Below are positions 53,815 to 63,988 of a stretch of 64,000 nt of DNA, piece by piece. Source of the DNA: Rhodococcus sp. SMB37. Its GTDB lineage: Bacteria > Actinomycetota > Actinomycetes > Mycobacteriales > Mycobacteriaceae. The notes under the pieces were generated by a model. That model had not been told where the DNA came from. It saw only the letters and a program-made list of their open reading frames with translations, and made no database searches. The stretch's first letter is position 1, and each line of letters begins with the position of its first letter. The stretch is from NCBI RefSeq assembly GCF_004345605.1, contig NZ_SLVY01000003.1, positions 248,001-312,000 on the forward strand, given 5' to 3'. The translations under genes were made by a program, and so were the position numbers.

Positions 53815-56800
53815 CTAACGAAGCCGCGGCATCCCGCTCTGCTCTCGAACATCATCGGCATGCGGATCGACAACTCCCGCTACGCGGTACTGCCTCCGCT
53901 CCCCCAGCACCGAGATCTCGTCAACCACCCCCGCGACGACGAGTTCTTCCAGCGCCGCGAGCACATCCTTCCAGTCCATGTCGAGCCGGCCTGCGAGCTC
54001 CACCACCGGGTATGTCCCGTTCCCGAGCGCATTCACGATCATGTCCTCGAGGCTCACCGGCGCCGACGCAGTCGACGACGAATCCGCGGCTCCGGCAGGC
54101 TCTGCGACCGGCACCGTGATCACAGGAATCATCTCGGTGATCGCGGATTCGAGGTCCGGCTCCGAAACTGCCACGGGCACAGCCTCGACGACCTCTGCAG
54201 CGACCGGCTGCGCCACCGGCGGCTCCGCAATGTCGACAACGTCGTCGACCGGCGGGCCGTCATCCACCAACTCGACCGGCGTCCAACCCACATCGACCAC
54301 GACTGCAGCATCCGCGACGTCGGGTGTGATTCCCCGCCGTTCGAGCTCGCCCCACAGGCCGGCCATTGCAGCGGTCGGGTCGAGGTAGTACTCGGATTCG
54401 CGGACCCGCCAGAATTTCCATCCGCTCCGCTGCAGTTCGCGCTCACGTTCGAGGTCGGCTCGCTGCTGCTCGGGGCTGGTGTGCCAAAGGTCGCCGTCGC
54501 ACGCGACCGCCAGTTTGCCTGCCGCACCCGTCACCACCAGGTCGATGAAGTGACCGTTTACCTCGACCTGCGGGTTCACGTGATAGCCGCGAGCAACGAT
54601 GTCGAGGAACACCTGCTGCTCGAAGAGACTGCCGAACGCTCCGTGCCGCTCGTCGCGTGTCGCGCCGTCAGGCATCGGATCGGCAGGTGTCGGCGACGTC
54701 GACTGCATGTAGGTGAGCAGTGAATGCCTGAGGTCCGACGACCGCAGTGTGTCGGCCGTCCGCGAATGGAACAACCACAGCTGGTCCTGCGCCCGCGACG
54801 CAGCGACGTTGAATCGCCGCTGGTATTCGGTCCTCGTCATCGCCGCGATGTTCTGATCAGGCGCGACGACCATAGACAGGAACACCACGTTCCGCTCGTC
54901 GCCCTGGAAATCCGGGGGCGTGCCCACGCGGAGCCGGCGTTCTTCCCACTGATCCGGAGTGAGCCTGTCGAGCAGTTCGTTCTGGATGGCGTCGACCTGC
55001 GATTGCCCCTGCAGAACCACCACACCGAACGTCTTGCCGTCATAGGCGGCGTCATCGAGGCATTGCACGAGAGTGTCGGCGAGGGCACTGGCTTCGACAT
55101 AGTTCGTCAACGACGAGTTCTGCCCGGTGACGACACCACCCTCGACGTAGGTGGTGCGCAGCGGCGGCAACCTGTCGGATCCGAACTGCCGCACCGGAAC
55201 CAGCGGTGCATCCGCATAGAACTGGTCGCTGGACCACGCGATGATCTCCGGCATCGACCGGAAATGCTCCCGCAACCGGATGACGCTCCCGAACCGTGAT
55301 CGCAGCAACGAGAACACACTGGACCGCGGAGTGAAGCTGTCGCGCAGATACTTCGGGATGTCGGGCAGATACGAGTCGAGGCGACTGAAGACGCCGTCGA
55401 GCGCACCCAACGACATCTCACTCGGTGCGCACTGCTTGTCGTCGCCCACCACGATCACCCGCGGCGCAAGCCACAGCAGGAACAGGCTGCTGATGTCGGC
55501 CTGGCTCGCTTCGTCGACGATGACGACGTCGAACGAATTCTGTTCGGCCGGAATCGATGCCAACACCTGCTGCAGCGGCATCACCCACGCCGGTACTGCA
55601 CCCTGCGCGACTTGCATGGCCCCTCGGGCCGCTGCACGATAGCGCTCCGCGTACCGGCCGGTGCCCTTGCCGATACTCGCGACATGGTCGCGGTAGGAAT
55701 GGAGGGCTTGGACCTGCTCGGCGGTGGTGCGGTCGAGGCACGCGTTCCACGCCTTCTCCGCCGCGAGCTGGGCGGTGAGATGCGCGATGTCGGCTTCGAT
55801 GGCGTCGAGGTCGCGTTCGAGCTGCCCGTCGTCGCGGCGCTCGTGGTTGCGTCGCACCCATTCCTCGGCGCGACGCCACGCCCACGCGTTTTCGACCTGG
55901 GTGAGTCGGGCCGGCCACTCGGGGCTGGTCGGATTCTTGGCGATGGCCTGCGCGAGTGCGGGCGCGGCGGCGGTCAATCGTGCGTGCAGGGATACACGTT
56001 CGAGCTCCTCACGGTGCTCGCCGATCGCATGACCCCACGCATCCAGCGCTGCGCTGATGGCATCGAAATCCGCGTCGTAGAAGGCCTGCACCAGCGCGCG
56101 CCCTTCGGGTGAGACTCCCGCGCTGATCTCGTCCCGCACATACACGGCGACGGTTTCGAGCCAGGACTTGTTCGCTTCCGCAGTGCCTGCCGCGGCGATG
56201 GCTCGCGCCGACTCCGCGACCGACTGTGCCTGTTCGATGTTCGCGATCCGAGGCGCACCGGGGTTGACCTCCTGCAGCGCCAATTCGACGTCGCGTACCC
56301 GCGCGCCGAGGCTGTCGATGACCTCACGCTCCCGGTTGACGAACGTCAGAGTTCCGACGGCACGGCTGCGCGACTCGTCAGGTGCGATGTCGACGCCGAG
56401 ATCGTGGAGAACGATGCCCACCACCCGGACTGCGTCGAAGGCACGGAGGTGCTCGGCGACGACACGCACGGTGTGGGCGGTAGTAGCCGCGACACCGTCG
56501 ACGGTCGCGGGTTCGCCGAGCGCCTCGACCGCATGTTGTTCGTCGCTTCTCCGGAACCGGGAGAGGCCACTGCGCCACGTATCCCCGGCATCCAGCTTGT
56601 GGGCGAGCGCGTCGTACGCCTCGAACGCGTGCCGGCCGACCACCGGCGTGTGCACGTTGCCGGCGCCGATGAAACGGTCGGCGTCCTGCGCGGCCTGCAC
56701 GAGGCCCGCGAACTCAGCGGTCTTCCCCCACAGGTGCTGGGCCTTCCCCGACAGGACGTCGTCGGCCACGCGTTGGAATCGCGGGTCGAGTTGTTCTGCG

Positions 56801-58656
56801 TCCTGCAGAGCCCCCTGAAGATGTTCGCAGAGGCCGCGGATGTGATCGAGCGCGGCGGGTGACGCGCCCTCGAGGATCCTCAGCAGTCCCGGCATTTCGC
56901 TGCCCGTCACTTCACGTGGCGCCTGCGCGACCGCGTTGCACGCGTACTGCACATCGTCCTGGCCGGGAAGCGACAGTTCCGGAAACACCTGGTGGCGGCG
57001 CCGCGCGCGTTCGGCGCTCGAGCGCTGGTGCAGCGACAGCAGGGTATGGAGTTCCTCGGTGTTCAGCGGGGGCGCGTCGGTGAGAAGGGGCGCGGGCAGC
57101 CACCCGTATCGGGTTTCCTGTGCGCGGACCTGCCGGACGATCGACGCGAGCGTCCCCTGATAGCCGGCGACGACCTCGGGGTGAACGACGGTCTCTTCCG
57201 CGCGGGCCTTCCGGATCTGTTCTGTCAGCGTCGCTCGACGCCGCGTTGCATCGGTGCGTTGTGTTGCGAGGTCGCGGATGCGCTGCGCCGTGCGACGCTG
57301 GTTGAATTGTGCTTTGCGGGTGGCGATCTCACTGACACTGTGGTTGAGTTCGGCAGATCCTCCGCGCGCCGCGTCGGTCACCGACACACACAGATCCTGC
57401 AGTTCGGGCGGGAGTTTGTCGCGGAGGACGCGCAGAGCCTGCGCCTTCTCACTGGTCACCAGTACGCGCTGGCCGCGCGCGAGCAGCGCCGACACGAGAT
57501 TGGCGATGCTGTGGGTCTTGCCGGTGCCGGGCGGTCCTTCGACCACGACACCGCTGTCGGCGGCGAGCCTGTCGATGATGTCGCGCTGCTCCTCGTTCGC
57601 GGGCAGCGGGAACAGTGGATCGCCGTCGGCGAGCAAGGCCGACGACGTGCCGGTGCGGTCGAGCCATGCGACACGGTCGGTCGGTTCGATCGCTTCGACG
57701 AGCTGCGCGAGACCGAGCGGCACCGGGTTCGACTCGTCGGACGCGGCCTCGATCATGCGGTTGTAGTACTCGATGAGCGCATAGGCGCCGCGTTTGCGCA
57801 GCACCAGCGCGGGTGACGGCGTCAGGATCATGTCGGGTGACGGTGCATCCTCTGCACGGTCGACGACGTCGACGCGCACGGTGAGGGCGCGGTCGGCCCA
57901 TTCCTTGAGGAACACTCGGGCCGCCGGGTCGACGGGTGATGCGACATGGGTGACGAGGGATTCGTGCAGGTTGCGGGTGCTCGACGAATCGAACACCTCC
58001 AGCCCGGTGAGGACCTCGATGTCTTCGAGTGACGGGCCGGCATCGGGATTCAACCGGACGAGTAGGTCGCCGGACTCGAGGTGCCGCTCGACGAGGGTGG
58101 ACTGCGTGATCAGGTGCGTGCGCACCTCCTCGCCTGCCACAGCCTCGGAGAGCTGCAGCAACCCCGACGCGAGGACGAGCTCCACCGATTCCGGTTGGGC
58201 TTCGAGGTCGAGCACCGCGCGCTGCAGGAACGTGTAGAGCTGTGACGCGGGTCGTCGCTGACGGTCGACGGCCGCCCACGCCCGCCACTCGGTGAGCCAG
58301 GTATCGAAGCCGCCGGGAACCTGCGGATCGAGTGTGGGTTCGACGGTGGCGTCGTCGATCGCCCCATGCACATACGCCGCGATCTGCTCCGGAGGGCGCG
58401 GCGGGTCTTCGAGGTGAACGCGCCGCGCGCGGAGGACGACGTCGCCTGCTCCGGCATCGGCGCTGAGTCCGACGTCGAGATTTCCCTCGTCGAGAGACAC
58501 CACGCCACGGTGTTGGTCGAGCACCCGGACGGGCGCGCTGCGGGCTTTGACGAGGTCGGACAAGAATGTGAGCAGACGTTGCACGCGATCCCTCAGCTCA
58601 GGATCGTTCTCTCTCGACTCCACAACCACTCCACTCACCTCGCTTCCACGGCACAC
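53815..58656 (-). CDS. Giant SF1 (Upf1/DNA2-like) helicase with C-terminal Vsr/MTES_1575-type nuclease
   Basis: A 1613-residue protein. The N-terminal 350 residues are unassigned. Walker A is VVVEGPPGTGKTHS (about 370-383), Walker B is VVIVDEASQADIS (about 1042), and the late helicase motifs include FQGDERNVVFLSMV and RRFNVAASRAQDQLW. The segment between the motifs (about 440-1000) is a long helical insert. At about 1350-1440 a nuclease domain appears (GYHVNPQVEVNGHFIDLVV, LAVACDGDLWH, RSGWKFWRVRESEYY), matching the restriction-endonuclease-like MTES_1575/Vsr group. An acidic Pro/Val-rich linker follows, then a winged helix at the extreme C-terminus (about 1560-1600). Such proteins are common in defence contexts. 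Starts at GTG 58656, 58638 or 58629 are all possible; 58629 has the best ribosome site. Confidence 0.82.
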   Translation of the reverse strand: MCRGSEVSGVVVESRENDPELRDRVQRLLTFLSDLVKARSAPVRVLDQHRGVVSLDEGNLDVGLSADAGAGDVVLRARRVHLEDPPRPPEQIAAYVHGAIDDATVEPTLDPQVPGGFDTWLTEWRAWAAVDRQRRPASQLYTFLQRAVLDLEAQPESVELVLASGLLQLSEAVAGEEVRTHLITQSTLVERHLESGDLLVRLNPDAGPSLEDIEVLTGLEVFDSSSTRNLHESLVTHVASPVDPAARVFLKEWADRALTVRVDVVDRAEDAPSPDMILTPSPALVLRKRGAYALIEYYNRMIEAASDESNPVPLGLAQLVEAIEPTDRVAWLDRTGTSSALLADGDPLFPLPANEEQRDIIDRLAADSGVVVEGPPGTGKTHSIANLVSALLARGQRVLVTSEKAQALRVLRDKLPPELQDLCVSVTDAARGGSAELNHSVSEIATRKAQFNQRRTAQRIRDLATQRTDATRRRATLTEQIRKARAEETVVHPEVVAGYQGTLASIVRQVRAQETRYGWLPAPLLTDAPPLNTEELHTLLSLHQRSSAERARRRHQVFPELSLPGQDDVQYACNAVAQAPREVTGSEMPGLLRILEGASPAALDHIRGLCEHLQGALQDAEQLDPRFQRVADDVLSGKAQHLWGKTAEFAGLVQAAQDADRFIGAGNVHTPVVGRHAFEAYDALAHKLDAGDTWRSGLSRFRRSDEQHAVEALGEPATVDGVAATTAHTVRVVAEHLRAFDAVRVVGIVLHDLGVDIAPDESRSRAVGTLTFVNREREVIDSLGARVRDVELALQEVNPGAPRIANIEQAQSVAESARAIAAAGTAEANKSWLETVAVYVRDEISAGVSPEGRALVQAFYDADFDAISAALDAWGHAIGEHREELERVSLHARLTAAAPALAQAIAKNPTSPEWPARLTQVENAWAWRRAEEWVRRNHERRDDGQLERDLDAIEADIAHLTAQLAAEKAWNACLDRTTAEQVQALHSYRDHVASIGKGTGRYAERYRAAARGAMQVAQGAVPAWVMPLQQVLASIPAEQNSFDVVIVDEASQADISSLFLLWLAPRVIVVGDDKQCAPSEMSLGALDGVFSRLDSYLPDIPKYLRDSFTPRSSVFSLLRSRFGSVIRLREHFRSMPEIIAWSSDQFYADAPLVPVRQFGSDRLPPLRTTYVEGGVVTGQNSSLTNYVEASALADTLVQCLDDAAYDGKTFGVVVLQGQSQVDAIQNELLDRLTPDQWEERRLRVGTPPDFQGDERNVVFLSMVVAPDQNIAAMTRTEYQRRFNVAASRAQDQLWLFHSRTADTLRSSDLRHSLLTYMQSTSPTPADPMPDGATRDERHGAFGSLFEQQVFLDIVARGYHVNPQVEVNGHFIDLVVTGAAGKLAVACDGDLWHTSPEQQRADLERERELQRSGWKFWRVRESEYYLDPTAAMAGLWGELERRGITPDVADAAVVVDVGWTPVELVDDGPPVDDVVDIAEPPVAQPVAAEVVEAVPVAVSEPDLESAITEMIPVITVPVAEPAGAADSSSTASAPVSLEDMIVNALGNGTYPVVELAGRLDMDWKDVLAALEELVVAGVVDEISVLGERRQYRVAGVVDPHADDVREQSGMPRLR

Positions 58657-58928
58657 CCGACGACAGAGACGGGCAAGATCACCTTAGGAGTCGTGACCGA
58701 CATGTCCACCGCCGGTCCCACCGTCAGATCACCGCATCTCCTTCCCGTTGCCGGTAGGACGTGACTGCGGACAGAGCGGTCGCCCGAGCGAATACCCTGA
58801 CGCCCTCCTCGGGGCAGAGAGTTCGTGGTGGCGGCAACAACGATCTGCCTGCACGAAGGTGGCGTTGGTCATATCTCCGGTCATTCGTCCCACTCGTTCG
58901 TTACGTATCGGACATATTGTGATCATTC

Positions 58929-61481
58929 ATGGCGACGGGGCGCCTCGAGCAACAAGGGAAGGACTCTGCCCCGGTGGCCTTTGCTGACGGTGTCCGATCT
59001 GGTGTGCCCCTCTCCCGTTCCGTACTCGACGCCATACCGCGCACCCGCCTGTTCGCACTCCTGGACCAGCAGCCCGCTCTGACCGTGCTGCAGGCACCGC
59101 GCGGGTTCGGTACGCGCTCGCTCGTCGCGAGTTGGCTGCACCGCGGAGGCGCCTCGGGTCGCGACGTGACCTGGGTCGACGCCACCGCAGCGGCAGAGCA
59201 CTCCACGGCGGATGCGGCCGAGCGATGCGGCGAGCAGATCCGGAACCTCTCCGACCTCGGTGCTCGATTGCTGGTGGTGGCAGGGGTGCCGTCGGCGTGG
59301 GCGGCCATGGTGCTCGAAGCCGTGCGGGACATACTCGAACGATGCCCGTCCGCGAACGCGGTGGTGACGCTGCACGGCACGATCAAACCATCGCACGCGG
59401 CAGCGGTCCGCGATATCGACTGCCGTTGGATCGGTGCGGAGCAGTTGTGTTTCACCGTCGCCGACACCGTGGAATTGTGCCGGGCAAAAGACCTGTCTCT
59501 GGGCGAGGAAAAGTGCGCCGACCTGCGCAACGCGCTGAGTGGGGTCCCTCCGTTGGTGGCCACGGCAGTGTCGATGCTGCGTATCGCCCCGGTCGCGCCC
59601 GTCGACGCCGACAGACGTCTGGTTCCGCCGGTCGATCGAGTGGTCGACGACTATGTCCAACAGCGCCTCGCCGGCCTCGATGACGCAGCACGAGAGGGCG
59701 CGCTCGGGGTGGCGGTGCTGCGTCACTGCACGGTGGTCGAGGCTTCCGAGACGACCGGGCTCGAGTCGTGCGAGGAGCTGCTCGAACGCCTCGATTCTGT
59801 AGGTCTGATGTTCGGTCGATTCGACGGTGTGCACCGGAGCTGGGTGTGGCCGGCCGCAGTGCGCGACAGGATCCTCGACCTCGCACGACGCGAACGACCC
59901 GACAGCATCGACCACGCTCTCGTCCGCCTGGCGGAGGAGAACCTCGCGGCGGCCAACTACGCCGACGCCGCCGCCTATGCCGTCGATGGGAGCGAATGGG
60001 ATACCGCCGTCCACCTCATCGACGAGCACTGGAGTGACCTCGTCGCGCAGGATTTCGAGATGCTGGTGCATCTGCTGCGAGTGATACCCGACGAGATCGC
60101 CGACCGCCGCCCCGGAATCGCAGCAGGGCGGGCGCTGTTCCTGAACACATTGGCCGGGCACCCCATGCTGCACGTCGATATTCCGACCGATCCGGACGAG
60201 CTGGCCGTGGTCGGAGCGGGGCCGGATGCGGCCGAGATACTGCACGTCGGCCTCGTTCAGGCCATCGCATTGCGAATGGCGGGGAGTCTGCGTGAGGCGG
60301 GAGACCGGGCAGCGACCTTGATACCTCTCGTGGACGCCATGCAGGCCCATCAACCGCACAACGTCACCGCCCAACTGCCCACCATCCGTCTGCAATGGGC
60401 CATCGGTATGCAACTGGCGGGCGATCTTCACACCGCCACCTCGGAATTCGAACTCTCTTACCGTGATGCACTCAAGGCCGGCTTCGATTTTGTGGTCCTC
60501 AACGCGGCCGGGAGCATCGCATCGAATTGGGCGATACTCGGAGATCCGATGCGGGCGGACGAATGGATCACCGCAGAATCCCGGGTCGACACCAGCGTCG
60601 GGTACTGGGACGACATGATCCGCGTCGGGGGTCGTGTGGCACGCACCTTGGTCGCCCTCGACCGGATCGACCACGATCAGGCGAAGGCCACCTTGGATCT
60701 GCTCGGCGTGCCGCCTGCAGGTGAAGAGTTGTGGGGGCTCGTGGCGTATGCCCATACCCAACACGCATTGTCCACCGGCGATGCGTACACCGGGGTGGCG
60801 TGGCTCCATCGCATCATCGACGGTCATCGCGGCCTGCACCAGCCCGGAGCATTGTCCGATGTGCTCCTGACCGCCACCGAAATCGATCTGCACCTGGCCC
60901 TGGGCAACGGCAACCGCGCTCGGACGCTGGCCGAGTCCGATACCACCGGCCACCCGCTGATCATGGTGGCAACGGCCCGCGTCGAACTGCTCACCGGCCA
61001 TCCCGACGAAGCACGCGCGGCGCTCAGCCGGATCACGTGGCCCAGCTGCGGATGGCCGCGGGCACACCTCGAGGCGTTGCTGATCGAGGCTGCCGCGACG
61101 CTGTACACCGACAGCGACAACGCGACGCGCGCGTGGGTACGCGCCGTCACCCTGGCCGAGACCTTCGGCAACCGCAGGGTCTTCGCCACCGTGCCGACGC
61201 GGGCGCGAGACGAACTGGCCGCAGCCACCGGCATCGCTGTGCCCGATGGCATCCCCGACTCCGTGTTTCCTGACATGGTGGTCGAGATCGCACTCACCCC
61301 ACGCGAACTCGCAGTACTCGTTCAGCTCGATCGTGGCGTCGAGCGTAAAGACCTGGCAGACACCCTGTTCGTCTCGTACAACACCATCAAGACGCAACTG
61401 CGCAGCATCTACAGCAAACTCGCGGTGCACAGCATCAGTGAGGCGCTCGTGCGAGCGCGAGAACTGGGCCTCCTGAAGTAA
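58929..61481 (+). CDS. LuxR-family regulator, large ATPase type (MalT/LAL-like) with abnormal P-loop
   Basis: An 850-residue regulator. The N-terminal NTPase-like region keeps the family framework (LLDQQPALTVLQAPRGFGTRSLVASWL), but the usual GxxGxGKT/S reads APRGFGTRSL, so the P-loop lysine is missing. The centre (about 300-770) is a helical repeat region like that of MalT. The C-terminal LuxR helix-turn-helix is at about 790-850 (LTPRELAVLVQLDRGVERKDLA, SYNTIKTQLRSIYSKL). The neighbouring arylsulfatase could be a target, but no operator is visible. No clear ribosome site precedes ATG 58929. Confidence 0.85.
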   Translation: MATGRLEQQGKDSAPVAFADGVRSGVPLSRSVLDAIPRTRLFALLDQQPALTVLQAPRGFGTRSLVASWLHRGGASGRDVTWVDATAAAEHSTADAAERCGEQIRNLSDLGARLLVVAGVPSAWAAMVLEAVRDILERCPSANAVVTLHGTIKPSHAAAVRDIDCRWIGAEQLCFTVADTVELCRAKDLSLGEEKCADLRNALSGVPPLVATAVSMLRIAPVAPVDADRRLVPPVDRVVDDYVQQRLAGLDDAAREGALGVAVLRHCTVVEASETTGLESCEELLERLDSVGLMFGRFDGVHRSWVWPAAVRDRILDLARRERPDSIDHALVRLAEENLAAANYADAAAYAVDGSEWDTAVHLIDEHWSDLVAQDFEMLVHLLRVIPDEIADRRPGIAAGRALFLNTLAGHPMLHVDIPTDPDELAVVGAGPDAAEILHVGLVQAIALRMAGSLREAGDRAATLIPLVDAMQAHQPHNVTAQLPTIRLQWAIGMQLAGDLHTATSEFELSYRDALKAGFDFVVLNAAGSIASNWAILGDPMRADEWITAESRVDTSVGYWDDMIRVGGRVARTLVALDRIDHDQAKATLDLLGVPPAGEELWGLVAYAHTQHALSTGDAYTGVAWLHRIIDGHRGLHQPGALSDVLLTATEIDLHLALGNGNRARTLAESDTTGHPLIMVATARVELLTGHPDEARAALSRITWPSCGWPRAHLEALLIEAAATLYTDSDNATRAWVRAVTLAETFGNRRVFATVPTRARDELAAATGIAVPDGIPDSVFPDMVVEIALTPRELAVLVQLDRGVERKDLADTLFVSYNTIKTQLRSIYSKLAVHSISEALVRARELGLLK

Positions 61482-61490
61482 CCCTCTCAG

Positions 61491-61562
61491 AGCGGATGGC
61501 GGGAGTCGAACCCGCGTTGACGGTTTTGCAGACCGCTGCCTTGCCACCTCGGCCACACCCGC
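61491..61562 (-). tRNA. tRNA-Cys (anticodon GCA)
   Basis: Read on the minus strand, GCGGGTG (acceptor 5') pairs with CATCCGC (one G-U), with U73 as discriminator, as in bacterial tRNA-Cys. The anticodon stem ends in GCGGT/ACCGT with loop CTGCAAA, giving anticodon GCA. The T arm is GCGGG-TTCGACT-CCCGC. CCA is not encoded. It is 72 nt long and lies between the LuxR gene and the sulfatase gene. I found no duplicated tRNA end that would mark an integrated element. Confidence 0.95.
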
Positions 61563-61678
61563 ATACATAGACACTCTCATGCCGGGCCGGCGAATTCACG
61601 CATTAGAATCGGCGTGCAGTTAATTCCCGCGATGGGCTCGGCACGGCAGGCAGCCTCTCAGCTGCTCAGGAACGCCGC

Positions 61679-63988
61679 TCAGTCGGCGGCGTACTCGGCT
61701 TCGCGCTCGATCTCGCGGACGGCAGCTGCGGGGACACCGACCGGTCCGGGTGTGTAGGTCACCGACGTCAGGTCGCCTGTGTACCGGAACGGACCGCGAC
61801 GTCGACGCAGATCCCACGACACCGGGCCACGTGCGTCCACACCGACCGAGATTCCGGTCCACGGCGCCATGCCGACCAACTGCACCTGGTCGAGCAATTC
61901 GCCCACAACCGTCCCGTCGACCGAGATGGTGAAATTCCATCGCAGGTGCGGCGCGACGACGGCCGACACCTCGATCGACCGGGCACCTGCGGGGACCGGA
62001 CCGACATCGACCGAGTCGTACCTGCCGAAGCTGTTGACCCCGAACACGAGGTGACCGTCCTCGATATACAGCAGATATCCACCCTGCGGGTCCCCGTGGG
62101 CAACCAGGACGCCCTCGTCGCCCGTCGACCAGCCGTCAAGGTCGACTCGAATATCGAAGTCCCGGTATGCGATCAACTTCGACGACCGATAGCGCTCGAG
62201 CGTCGGCGTCCCGGCGAGGATACGGACGGGGCGTCCCAGCGCCTGCTCGGCCGGTCGCCGGGTGGCCAAACCGGTGGGGGTGATCAGCGGGAAAACGGTA
62301 TTCGCCCACGCCGACTCGTCCCAGCCCGCTGAGAGCTCGGCGACTTTGTCCGGATACTTCTCGGCGACATTGTGGATCTCGGTCGGATCGGTGCGCACGT
62401 CGAACAACTGCCACTGCGGGGCGTCGACGTCGGCTCCCGGATGCAGCGCCAGCAGTTTCCAGCCGTCGCGGTAGAAGCCGCGGTTGCCGACCATCTCGGT
62501 GTACTGCTCGGTGTGAGCACTCTCCGCCGCCCGATCCCTGAGAAGCGGCGACGCGTCGACCCCGTCGAAGGTCTTCACCGGAAGCCCCTTCCGATGAGTG
62601 GGCGCCTCCACGCCGGCGAGAGAGAGCAGGGTCGGAGCCAGGTCGGTGACGTACGCGAACTGGTCGCGGACCCCGTTGTCGCCGCTCTCTTTTCTCAGGC
62701 CGTCGGGCCACGACAGGACGAACGGCACCCGCACTCCCCCGGCGAAAGACTGTCCCTTGTAGAACCGGAAGGGCGTGTTCGACGCCTGCCCCCACCCGCG
62801 CGGATAGTGCACGCCGAGCTGCGCCGACCCGATCAGCGACTCGTTGTGCGGCACGTCTCCGACCCAGTCGGGATCCGGGATGCGGGCGAACTCCGCGAGG
62901 TAACTGCGGGTACCTTCCGGCCCACCTTCCGCAGTGCCGCCGTTGTCGGAGGTGAACACGACGATGGTGTTGTCGAGTTCGCCGAGCGACTCGATGGTGT
63001 CGAGGATGCGGCCGACGGACTGGTCGACCGAGTCGACCATCGCCGCGTACACCTCCATGTACTTGGCGAAACGGCGCTGCTGATCGGGAGACAGTGAATC
63101 CCATTCGGGAACATCGAATCCGGGCTCGACATTGCGTGGCACCTGCTGGGTTCCCTCGGGGAACAGTCCCTGCGCGAGCTGGCCGGCGAAGCGATCCGCC
63201 CTCACCGCGTCCCACCCCTGCGCGTACTTGCCGCGGTATTTGGCGATATCGGATTCCTTGGCCTGCAACGGGCCGTGCATCGCGACGTGCGCGAAGTAGA
63301 GGAAGAACGGCTTGTCGGCGTCGTGGGCGCGCAGATCCTTGATGTAGGAGACAGCCTTGTCGGTGAGGTCGTCGGTGAGGTAGTAGTCGTCCGGGTACTC
63401 CTCGATATCGACCGCCGAGTTGTCCGAGGTCAGCTGGTTCGGGTGGAAGAACGAGTTGAACCCTTCGAGCGACCCGTAGTAGCGGTCGAATCCGCGTTGT
63501 GTCGGCCACGAGTCGCGGCCCGCGCCGGGGCGGAGGTTCGCGTCGCGCACCAGGTGCCACTTGCCGAGGGCGAAGGTCGCGTATCCACCGGCCCGGAGGA
63601 TTTCCGGCAGGGTCTGGGTGTCGTCGGACAACTCCAACCGCAATCCGGGGAAGCCGGGGTCGGCATTGGCCACGAAGCCGTATCCCGCCCGGTGAGGGTT
63701 GACGCCGGTCAGCAGCGCCGCGCGCGACGGCGAGCACAGCGGCGTGGTGTGGTAGTTCGTCAACCGCACACCCGAGGCGGCGAGCCGATCGAGGTTGGGG
63801 GTGTCGATCTCGGAGCCGAACGGCCCGATGTCGCTGTATCCCATGTCGTCGATAAGGACGACCACGATGTTGGGGGATCCCGGTGCGGCGGTGGGTGTGG
63901 GTGGCCATTCGGGAGTCGAGTCGTCGATGGTGCGGCCGATGCGGCCGCCGAAGTCCTCGTAGCCCCGTGCGTGCGGTGGAATGGTCAT
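61679..63988 (-). CDS. Arylsulfatase (formylglycine-dependent sulfatase)
   Basis: A 769-residue sulfatase. The cysteine-type activation motif is C85-S-P-S-R (LCSPSRAALLTG), which is oxidised to formylglycine. Metal ligands include IDDMGY (Asp47, Asp48) and FTSDNGG (about 340). The conserved LGKWHL segment is at about 140. The C-terminal 180 residues form an extra beta-rich domain (about 600-769) seen in larger AslA-type enzymes. No signal peptide is visible, so it is probably cytoplasmic. It would release sulfate from sulfate esters. No formylglycine-generating enzyme is in the window. ATG 63988 is the start. Confidence 0.9.
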   Translation of the reverse strand: MTIPPHARGYEDFGGRIGRTIDDSTPEWPPTPTAAPGSPNIVVVLIDDMGYSDIGPFGSEIDTPNLDRLAASGVRLTNYHTTPLCSPSRAALLTGVNPHRAGYGFVANADPGFPGLRLELSDDTQTLPEILRAGGYATFALGKWHLVRDANLRPGAGRDSWPTQRGFDRYYGSLEGFNSFFHPNQLTSDNSAVDIEEYPDDYYLTDDLTDKAVSYIKDLRAHDADKPFFLYFAHVAMHGPLQAKESDIAKYRGKYAQGWDAVRADRFAGQLAQGLFPEGTQQVPRNVEPGFDVPEWDSLSPDQQRRFAKYMEVYAAMVDSVDQSVGRILDTIESLGELDNTIVVFTSDNGGTAEGGPEGTRSYLAEFARIPDPDWVGDVPHNESLIGSAQLGVHYPRGWGQASNTPFRFYKGQSFAGGVRVPFVLSWPDGLRKESGDNGVRDQFAYVTDLAPTLLSLAGVEAPTHRKGLPVKTFDGVDASPLLRDRAAESAHTEQYTEMVGNRGFYRDGWKLLALHPGADVDAPQWQLFDVRTDPTEIHNVAEKYPDKVAELSAGWDESAWANTVFPLITPTGLATRRPAEQALGRPVRILAGTPTLERYRSSKLIAYRDFDIRVDLDGWSTGDEGVLVAHGDPQGGYLLYIEDGHLVFGVNSFGRYDSVDVGPVPAGARSIEVSAVVAPHLRWNFTISVDGTVVGELLDQVQLVGMAPWTGISVGVDARGPVSWDLRRRRGPFRYTGDLTSVTYTPGPVGVPAAAVREIEREAEYAAD

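Noticed and set aside
61491-61562. tRNA-Cys as an integration site for the defence island
   Set aside because: No integrase gene and no duplicated tRNA 3' end were seen, and ordinary-looking genes (LuxR regulator, sulfatase) flank it.
58923-61580. 885-codon open frame on the minus strand
   Set aside because: It is antisense to the LuxR-type regulator, with unnatural composition (many His, Arg and Gln) and no motifs. Codon-position bias supports the plus strand.
62136-63908. 590-codon open frame on the minus strand inside the sulfatase gene
   Set aside because: It is a frame-shifted shadow of the sulfatase. The translation is Arg/Pro rich, and the sulfatase frame has all catalytic motifs.
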